DNA of 64,000 nucleotides from CAVYBY01 sp963766935 (GTDB lineage Bacteria; Actinomycetota; UBA4738; HRBIN12), in assembly GCA_963766935.1 (NCBI GenBank), contig CAVYBY010000007.1:1-64000 (forward strand), in the 5' to 3' direction. Below the pieces are notes generated by a model that did no database searches, was not told the DNA's origin, and saw nothing but the letters and a program-made list of their open reading frames with translations. Below are positions 58,690 to 64,000 of this stretch, piece after piece (within the stretch, counting starts at the first letter, position 1; each line of letters opens with the position of its first letter). The translations under genes and the position numbers were made by a program.

Positions 58690-59981
58690 GTGCGCACGAA
58701 CGTCCCGAGAACCTGCGCCGTCTGAACCACGCTCGGCAGGAACGTCCGCTCCTCCCCTCCGTGGGCGCCCTCCGCGAGTGGTCCGAGGCATACGGCCGGA
58801 ACGCCTCCATACAGACCGAAGAGCCTGGCGTCCGTCGTGCCGGTCGTCGCCAGGAGCGAGGGCGGACCACCGCTCTGGCGGGCGAACGCGTCGGCGAGCG
58901 TGGTCACGAGCGGATGCGCCGGATCGATCGCATATCCCTCGCAGGCGAAGCCCCGGTACTCGACCTCCGGCGGACCGGCCGACGGTGTCACGAGCGCGGC
59001 CATCGCCGCCTCGATCCGGTCCTGAAGATCACGCACGCGCATCCCCGGGTACAGGGCGATCCGGAAGTCGACCAGGCACTCGCCCGGAACGGTGGACGCC
59101 CAGTCCCCCGCGTGGATGGCGCCGACGTTCAGCGCGATCGGATGCTCGTATTGGTCGTAGGGCGGGGGCGGGTTCGCGTTGAGCTCCTGCTCCAGAAGAT
59201 GAAGCGCGCGGATCACCCCGTAGCTCCGCTCGATCGGGTTCTGCCCGGCATCGGCCTCCGCCCCGTGACCGGGCACGCCCCGGATGCGAGCGCGGAACCA
59301 CAGAACCCCGACCTGTGACGTCGTGATCCCGGCTCCGAACGGCTCGGCGATCACCGCCGCATCGGCCGTGTACCCCGCAAGCAGCGTCTGCAACGTGCCG
59401 TTGCCGGTGCATTCCTCCTCGACGACCGATTCAACGTGGACCGGTCCGTGCGGTCGCAGACCGAGCGCGCGCAGGCCCTTGATCGCCCCGAGGATCGCCA
59501 CGAGGCCGCCCTTCATGTCCGCGGAACCGCGCCCGACGAGCCATCCGTCCTCGACGCGAGGGACGAAGGGATCGCCGGTCCAGGCGAACCGTGGCTCCGG
59601 GCTGACGACGTCGATGTGGCCGTTGAGGATCAGGGACCGTCCGGCGGCACCGTCGAGCGGCTCCCAGGTCGCCACGACGTTCGACTTGCCGTCCACGTCC
59701 CAGTCGAAGGGCGAGTGGCCGGGATGGGAACGCAATGCGGCGGCGTCCATCGCGACGTCGACCGGGACCAGACCGATCTCTCGCAGGGCGTCGCGGACGA
59801 CGATCTGGCCCGCCTCCTCGTTTCCGAGGGTCGTGTCGACGGAGACGAGCCGGGCCAGCAGATCGGTCATCCAATCGGTCTCGGACGCCACCGCCTGCGC
59901 GATGGCCTCGTCACTTGCAACTCCCGGCGCAACGCTTGGTGCGCCGCTTGCGCGTTCCGCGGCGTTCGGCAAGGGTTGCAT
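58665..59981 (-). CDS. M20-family metallopeptidase/deacylase (ArgE/DapE-like)
   Basis: This 438-residue M20 hydrolase has the first metal histidine in LNGHIDVVSPE, the bridging Asp in GRGSADMKGG, the catalytic Glu pair in ESVVEEECTGNG, a lid domain with RGVPGHGAEADAGQNPIE, and a C-terminal LGPLAEGAHGGEE histidine. It would remove an acyl group from an amino acid or cleave a dipeptide. It heads the M20 / ATP-grasp / C45 / membrane protein / YjbQ operon. Start ATG 59981; divergent from the NlpC gene. Confidence 0.9.
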   Translation of the reverse strand: MQPLPNAAERASGAPSVAPGVASDEAIAQAVASETDWMTDLLARLVSVDTTLGNEEAGQIVVRDALREIGLVPVDVAMDAAALRSHPGHSPFDWDVDGKSNVVATWEPLDGAAGRSLILNGHIDVVSPEPRFAWTGDPFVPRVEDGWLVGRGSADMKGGLVAILGAIKGLRALGLRPHGPVHVESVVEEECTGNGTLQTLLAGYTADAAVIAEPFGAGITTSQVGVLWFRARIRGVPGHGAEADAGQNPIERSYGVIRALHLLEQELNANPPPPYDQYEHPIALNVGAIHAGDWASTVPGECLVDFRIALYPGMRVRDLQDRIEAAMAALVTPSAGPPEVEYRGFACEGYAIDPAHPLVTTLADAFARQSGGPPSLLATTGTTDARLFGLYGGVPAVCLGPLAEGAHGGEERTFLPSVVQTAQVLGTFVRTWCGLSFT

Positions 59982-60067
59982 CGCAGCCCAGCGTATCGGC
60001 CGGCGGAGATGGCCGGCCGAGTCCGGCGGGCCTCAAGCAAGAGGCGCCACCTGCCGATGGAGCAGGT

Positions 60068-61366
60068 ATGCGTCCGAGGGGTGGTCTAGGCATGCGTGTC
60101 CGCGCACCAGGTTTGGTTGCCGCCACCACAGTCCTCCTGCTCCTCACGTCGTTCGGAGGTCGCGCGGCAGCTTCCGGCGGAACGGGCCGATCGGCCGGCG
60201 ACGCCGGCTCGGGCCCTCCACCGCTGCCGCACGCCGGGAGCGTGGCGGTGACGGCGCAGTCGGCGATCACCTGGTCCGACCTCGACGCCGGCGACGCGTG
60301 GGCTCGCCCGGCCATCAATGCGGTCGCCGGAGCGGAGAAATGGATGCGCGACACCGCCCCCGATGCGCAGGGTGTCGCAAGGTTTCGCCCCGACTCGCTC
60401 GAACGACGATCGTTGTTCGCCCGCGCGCTCGTCCGTGCGTTCGTGCCACCGTCCGAGCGAACCGTGGACCCGTCCATCCGCTTTCCGGACTTCAAGCGAT
60501 CCCTGCCGTTGTCGCAGTGGGCGAACATCGCCGTCGGACTCGGATGGATGGGACGAACGGCTTCCGGCGGATTCAACCCGAACGGACCGGTCACGACCAT
60601 CGTGGTCCACCGGGCGCTGATCGACGTGCTCGGGCTGCGAGACGTCGCCAAGCAGTTGAATGCCTTGTCGACGACCAACGGCTATGTGTTCGCGAAGCCG
60701 GCCGGGTTCGGACCGCTGTTGCTCGGGATGCGCCTTGGTCTTCGGTTCGACAACGACGACGAGAGCCAGGACGTCGGGCCGAGGACGCCGCTCGTTCGCA
60801 AGCAGGTTGCGTACTCGCTGTGGCGGGCCGCCACGCTCGACGATGGGACGATCTCCTGGATCCGCGGCCAGTACGAACACGCCACGCTGCCGCGAATGGG
60901 ACCGACGCGGCGCGCCATCGTCGAGTGGGGCCTTCGCTACGTCGGCTACCCGTACGTCTGGGGGGGCGAGTGGGGCTTCGACACGACTCCGCCCGGCGGG
61001 TTCGGCTCGCAGCCGGTGCCCGGCTTCGACTGCTCAGGTCTGACCTGGTGGACGCTCAAGGCCGATGACGGCGGGGCGTGGGACGTCGCGCCGCCGAGGC
61101 CCTACGCGGGCTGGAACATCGCCGAGCGAAGCTCGGCCCAGATGGCGACCAAGTCCAACTTCCGCCGGTTCGACGAGCTGCGCATCGGGGACATGGCGTT
61201 CTACGACGGCGACGGCGATGGCACGGTCGACCACGTGGATGTCTACGTGGGAAGCGGGTGGGCCCTGGACTCCTCCGGTGGTGCCGGCGGGGTCACGCTC
61301 ATGTGGATCGGCGACGGCTGGTACCGGGACCACTTCGTCTCGGGCCGGCATCTCAGCGCGCACTAG
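60068..61366 (+). CDS. Secreted NlpC/P60 peptidase with SLH-like repeats
   Basis: This 432-residue protein has a signal peptide (LVAATTVLLLLTSFGGRAAAS), two S-layer-homology-like repeats (WSDLDAGDAWARPAINAV...RFRPDSLERRSLFARAL and FPDFKRSLPLSQWANIAVGLGWM...FNPNGPVTTI), and a C-terminal NlpC/P60 domain with catalytic Cys in GFDCSGLTWW and His in VDHVDVYVG. It should cleave peptidoglycan peptides while bound to the wall. ATG 60068 has GGAG at five-base spacing; ATG 60092 is an alternative. Confidence 0.83.
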   Translation: MRPRGGLGMRVRAPGLVAATTVLLLLTSFGGRAAASGGTGRSAGDAGSGPPPLPHAGSVAVTAQSAITWSDLDAGDAWARPAINAVAGAEKWMRDTAPDAQGVARFRPDSLERRSLFARALVRAFVPPSERTVDPSIRFPDFKRSLPLSQWANIAVGLGWMGRTASGGFNPNGPVTTIVVHRALIDVLGLRDVAKQLNALSTTNGYVFAKPAGFGPLLLGMRLGLRFDNDDESQDVGPRTPLVRKQVAYSLWRAATLDDGTISWIRGQYEHATLPRMGPTRRAIVEWGLRYVGYPYVWGGEWGFDTTPPGGFGSQPVPGFDCSGLTWWTLKADDGGAWDVAPPRPYAGWNIAERSSAQMATKSNFRRFDELRIGDMAFYDGDGDGTVDHVDVYVGSGWALDSSGGAGGVTLMWIGDGWYRDHFVSGRHLSAH

Positions 61367-61376
61367 GCGCACCGGG

Positions 61377-61781
61377 TCAGCTCGGGCCCGGTCCCGCGGC
61401 GACCGCGGCCTCCAGAACGGTTCGTTCCACGTCCGTGAGCGGGCGGCTGCGGGCGGCCTTCGCATCCCGAGGCACCACGACCGACTCCGACTCGGCGGAC
61501 AGCGTGCCGTCCGCCTTCTCGACGCGCTCCCAGGTTCGGATGCTGGACCTGCTGTAGCCCGAGACGCCGCAACGCACGACCACCTCGCGATCGTCCTGCG
61601 TCAGCTCTGCCCGGTAGTCGATCGCGACGCGAGCCAGCACGAAGTCCCAGGCTCGCTCGCCGAACAGCTGCTGGACCAGCCGGTCCCGGGCCTCCTCCAG
61701 GTAGCTGAGGTAGACGGCGTTGTTGACGTGACCGTAGGCGTCCACGTCGCGCCACCGGATGGGGAGCCGCACCTCGATCAC
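61377..61781 (-). CDS. Hotdog-fold acyl-CoA thioesterase (YbgC/4HBT-like)
   Basis: This 134-residue protein has the 4-hydroxybenzoyl-CoA-thioesterase signature RWRDVDAYGHVNNAVYLSYLEEAR, with the nucleophile-region Asp, and a typical beta-sheet continuation. It hydrolyses an acyl-CoA of unknown chain. GTG 61781. It converges on the NlpC gene and stands downstream of groEL, separated by two hairpins. Confidence 0.87.
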   Translation of the reverse strand: MIEVRLPIRWRDVDAYGHVNNAVYLSYLEEARDRLVQQLFGERAWDFVLARVAIDYRAELTQDDREVVVRCGVSGYSRSSIRTWERVEKADGTLSAESESVVVPRDAKAARSRPLTDVERTVLEAAVAAGPGPS

Positions 61782-61821
61782 GAACCCATCCTGCCACGCG
61801 CGCGACGGCCCAATGGCACGA

Positions 61822-61852
61822 GGGCCCCGGACCGGGGAGGGGTCCGGGGCCC
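61822..61852. terminator. Twelve-base-pair GC hairpin between groEL and thioesterase
   Basis: GGGCCCCGGACC (61822-61833) pairs with GGTCCGGGGCCC (61841-61852) over a seven-base loop. It lies in the 218-base gap between groEL and the thioesterase gene. There is no T-tract on either side. Confidence 0.55.
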
Positions 61853-61953
61853 CCGATATGGAGAGAGGGCTCCAACGAGGTTTTCGGCGGACTCAGCCCC
61901 GCGGTTCATCCGGATCGCGCCGGATTCGTTGCGATCGTGTTGCGAGACGCGAA

Positions 61954-61975
61954 CGGGACCCCCGAAGGGGTCCCG
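61954..61975. terminator. Nine-base-pair CGAA-loop hairpin just after groEL
   Basis: CGGGACCCC (61954-61962) pairs with GGGGTCCCG (61967-61975) over a loop including CGAA, 25 bases after the groEL stop. Best candidate for groEL transcript termination. The rest of the gap, apart from the second hairpin at 61822-61852, shows nothing recognisable. Confidence 0.6.
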
Positions 61976-61999
61976 TCGACGAACCGTACCGCTGCCGGA

Positions 62000-63619
62000 C
62001 TAGAAGTCCATGTCGCCGCCGCCGGGCATGGCGGGGGCCTTCTCCTTCTCCGGCTTCTCGGCCACGACCGCCTCGGTCGTCAGGAACAGGGCCGCGATGC
62101 TGGCCGCGTTCTGCAACGCCGAGCGCGTGACCTTGGTGGGGTCGATGACCCCGAACTTCATCATGTCGCCGTACTCGCCGGTCGCGGCGTTGAGGCCCTC
62201 GCCCGGATCCAGAGCCCGGACCCGCTCGACCACAACGCCACCTTCGAGACCGGCGTTGAACGCGATCTGCTTCAGCGGCTCTTCGAGCGCGCGGCGGACG
62301 ATGACCGACCCCGTCAGCTCGTCGCCCTCGAGGTCGACCTTGTCAAGCGCGGTCTGCGCGTTCAGCAGCGCGACGCCGCCACCCGGCACGACGCCCTCTT
62401 CGACCGCAGCCTTCGTCGACTGCACCGCGTCCTCGATCCGGTGCTTCTTCTCCTTGAGCTCCACTTCGGTCGCGGCGCCGACCTTGATGACGGCCACGCC
62501 GCCGGAGAGCTTCGCAAGCCGCTCCTGCAGCTTCTCGCGGTCGTAGTCGGAGTCGGTCTTCTCGATCTCGGACTTGATCTGGTTGATCCGGCCCTGGATG
62601 TCGGCATCCTTGCCGGAGCCCTCGACGATGGTCGTCTCGTCCTTCGTGACGACGACCTTCCGCGCCTGACCCAGGAGGTCGAGGGTCGCGTTCTCGAGCT
62701 TGAGGCCGACTTCCTCGGAAACGACCGTCGCGCCGGTGAGGGTCGCGATGTCGCCGAGCATGGCCTTGCGGCGGTCGCCGAAGCCCGGGGCCTTCACGGC
62801 CGCGGACTTGAACGTGCCGCGGATCTTGTTCACCACGAGCGTGGCGAGGGCCTCTCCCTCCACGTCCTCGGCCACGACGAGCACGGGCTTGCCGGCCTGC
62901 ATGACCTTCTCGAGAACCGGGAGCAGGTCCTTGACCGCCGAGATCTTGGAGTTGGCGATCAGCACGTAGGGCTCGTCGAGCACCGCCTCCATCCGCTCGG
63001 GGTCGGTGATGAAGTACGGGGAGATGTAGCCCTTGTCGAACCGCATGCCTTCGGTGAACTCGAGCTCCATCCCGAAGGTGTTGGACTCCTCGACGGTGAT
63101 GACGCCGTCCTTGCCGACCTTGTCGACGGCTTCGGCGATGACCTCGCCGATCTCGGGGTCGGCGGCGGAGATGGCGCCCACCTGGGCGATCTCGCCCTTG
63201 GTGTCGACCTCCTTGGACTGGTTCTTGATCGCCTCGACCGCCAGCTCGACGGCGCGCTCGATGCCGCGCTTGATCGACATGGGGTTGGCGCCGGCCGCCA
63301 CGTTGCGCAGGCCTTCCTTCACGATCGCCTGCGCCAGCACCGTGGCCGTCGTCGTTCCGTCACCGGCGACGTCGTCCGTCTTCTTGGCGACTTCCTTGAC
63401 GAGCTCGGCGCCGATTCGCTCGACCGGCTCCTCCAGCTCGATCTCCTTGGCGATCGATACGCCGTCGTTCGTGATGGTGGGGGCGCCCCACTTCTTCTCG
63501 AGGACGACGTTTCGGCCCTTGGGACCGAGCGTGATCTTCACCGCGTTCGCGAGCTGGTCCATGCCCCGCTCCAGCGCACGCCGCGCCTCCTCGTCGAAGC
63601 TGATGAGCTTCGCTGCCAT
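62000..63619 (-). CDS. groEL: Chaperonin GroEL (60 kDa)
   Basis: This 539-residue group I chaperonin is complete: ITLGPKGRNVVLEKKWGAPTITNDGV, AGDGTTTATVLA, VEEGVVPGGGVALL and the TKVTRSALQNAASIA end. The C-terminus is PAMPGGGDMDF, a short replacement for the Gly-Gly-Met repeats. ATG 63619 has GGAGG seven bases upstream. No groES precedes it; a divergent GroES-like gene is at 54585-55004. Transcription is from a sigma70-type promoter with a CIRCE element, so HrcA control is expected. Confidence 0.97.
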   Translation of the reverse strand: MAAKLISFDEEARRALERGMDQLANAVKITLGPKGRNVVLEKKWGAPTITNDGVSIAKEIELEEPVERIGAELVKEVAKKTDDVAGDGTTTATVLAQAIVKEGLRNVAAGANPMSIKRGIERAVELAVEAIKNQSKEVDTKGEIAQVGAISAADPEIGEVIAEAVDKVGKDGVITVEESNTFGMELEFTEGMRFDKGYISPYFITDPERMEAVLDEPYVLIANSKISAVKDLLPVLEKVMQAGKPVLVVAEDVEGEALATLVVNKIRGTFKSAAVKAPGFGDRRKAMLGDIATLTGATVVSEEVGLKLENATLDLLGQARKVVVTKDETTIVEGSGKDADIQGRINQIKSEIEKTDSDYDREKLQERLAKLSGGVAVIKVGAATEVELKEKKHRIEDAVQSTKAAVEEGVVPGGGVALLNAQTALDKVDLEGDELTGSVIVRRALEEPLKQIAFNAGLEGGVVVERVRALDPGEGLNAATGEYGDMMKFGVIDPTKVTRSALQNAASIAALFLTTEAVVAEKPEKEKAPAMPGGGDMDF

Positions 63620-63677
63620 GTGATCGCCTCCTTGTGTCGTCGCGTGCCGTTCGTTCTCAGCCGGGCCTCGCCGACTG

Positions 63678-63705
63678 CTAGCACTCACGTCGTGTCGAGT
63701 GCTAA
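63678..63705. promoter_or_regulatory. CIRCE-type HrcA operator, ten-base spacer
   Basis: On the minus strand TTAGCACTC-N10-GAGTGCTAG immediately follows the groEL -10 box. Arms match the CIRCE consensus except the last base; the consensus spacer is nine, here ten. Expected to give heat-inducible repression by HrcA. Confidence 0.85.
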
Positions 63706-63707
63706 CG

Positions 63708-63737
63708 ATTGTAGGCAACCGAGCGCGGGGGTGGCAA
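63708..63737 (-). promoter_or_regulatory. groEL promoter (TTGCCA-N18-TACAAT)
   Basis: Minus-strand -35 TTGCCA (63737-63732) and -10 TACAAT (63713-63708), spacer 18. The CIRCE element covers the predicted initiation site, as is usual for HrcA-regulated chaperonin genes. Confidence 0.75.
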
Positions 63738-63785
63738 ACGCAGCTAGGCTCCGGCCACTGCGAAAGACGGGGAAGGATCGGGTTC

Positions 63786-64000
63786 ATGGGAACGGAACGG
63801 GGCTGGGCGCGCCGCTTCACCGCCCCCGCGAGGGGCTTCCCCCGCTGGGATCCGCGGCGGCCGGACCGGCTGGCCGCGGTGTCGAACGAGGGCGGCAGCT
63901 GGCAGGCGTGGACGTTCGACCCCGACGGTACGCGCCGGCCCGTGACCGCCGAGCGGATCGGGGTCGAGGAGGTGCTCGTCGCTCCGGACGGGCGCCTGGT
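63786..64000 (+). CDS. S9-type (prolyl oligopeptidase family) peptidase, N-terminal fragment
   Basis: From ATG 63786 the open frame runs off the window, giving 71 residues: RRFTAPARGFPRWDPRRPDRLAAVSNEGGSWQAWTFDPDGTRRPVT. This looks like the first blade of a TolB/PD40-type beta-propeller, as found at the start of S9 peptidases. The catalytic hydrolase domain would lie outside the window, so the assignment is tentative. Confidence 0.5.
   Translation, partial: MGTERGWARRFTAPARGFPRWDPRRPDRLAAVSNEGGSWQAWTFDPDGTRRPVTAERIGVEEVLVAPDGRL

Noticed and set aside
1..64000. CRISPR arrays, insertion sequences, prophage or integrase genes
   Set aside because: Read-through found no regularly spaced repeats, transposase or integrase motifs, or att-like duplications. 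The region looks like stable chromosome.
1..64000. tRNA or rRNA genes in the gaps
   Set aside because: The gaps are short, the largest about 220 bases. None showed a tRNA cloverleaf or T-loop sequence by eye; a tRNAscan or Infernal run would settle it.

Overview
The window is high-GC bacterial chromosome with dense, mostly operonic genes, short intergenic gaps and many GTG starts. I saw no tRNA, rRNA, insertion sequence, prophage or CRISPR array. An IclR regulator, a DUF6457 protein beside moaA, a bacterial TMEM175 channel, an NDP-forming acyl-CoA synthetase and a CIRCE-controlled groEL point to an uncultured Actinomycetota lineage or a high-GC Chloroflexota such as Limnocylindria. This placement is inference. 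No stretch above about 220 bases lacks a gene.

Region 1 (1-5546): the end of a PfkB sugar kinase, a methyltransferase and a TMEM175 channel on the plus strand. Facing them is a tightly coupled minus-strand operon: IclR regulator, cysteine-synthase-like PLP enzyme, acyl-CoA dehydrogenase and an atypical arginase-family protein.

Region 2 (5528-33947): a methylated-amine and one-carbon island. It holds heterotetrameric sarcosine oxidase (soxB, soxD, soxA, soxG), a dimethylglycine-dehydrogenase-like flavoprotein, a methylenetetrahydrofolate-reductase-like protein, a GcvT-like aminomethyltransferase, a GMC (choline-dehydrogenase-like) oxidoreductase, two aldehyde dehydrogenases, an APC permease, a Pot-type ABC transporter and two paralogous metallophosphoesterases. 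Together they suggest choline -> betaine aldehyde -> betaine -> dimethylglycine -> sarcosine -> glycine, with methyl groups passing to tetrahydrofolate. The iclR and gcvT-like operons share a near-duplicate promoter (TTGACA-N18-TAGCGT) and a GTTGC-N7-GCAAC palindrome. The same palindrome recurs at 21263-21279. This points to one IclR regulon. An acyl-CoA synthetase, an enoyl-CoA hydratase and an amine oxidase lie inside the island.

Region 3 (34041-45695): housekeeping and accessory genes. These are an SDR, an alpha/beta hydrolase, a DNA-alkylation-repair-like protein, an MMPL exporter with divergent TetR regulator and candidate operator, a DEAD-box helicase, a transketolase, a GAF-PAS-GGDEF-EAL protein and a small conserved-looking protein.

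Region 4 (45786-64000): a KamA-like radical SAM gene broken by six +1 frameshifts but coupled to an intact nitrilase-family gene; a secreted phosphoesterase; a molybdenum-cofactor cluster with a MogA-XdhC fusion; a PrmC-like methyltransferase; a divergent GroES-like protein; an operon of M20 peptidase, membrane-anchored ATP-grasp enzyme, C45 Ntn acyltransferase, a membrane protein and a YjbQ protein; an NlpC/P60 hydrolase; groEL; and the start of an S9-type peptidase. Three genes (soxB, potD, kamA) carry eight frameshifts in total, all in the +1 direction. That pattern may reflect insertion errors in the assembly rather than decay.
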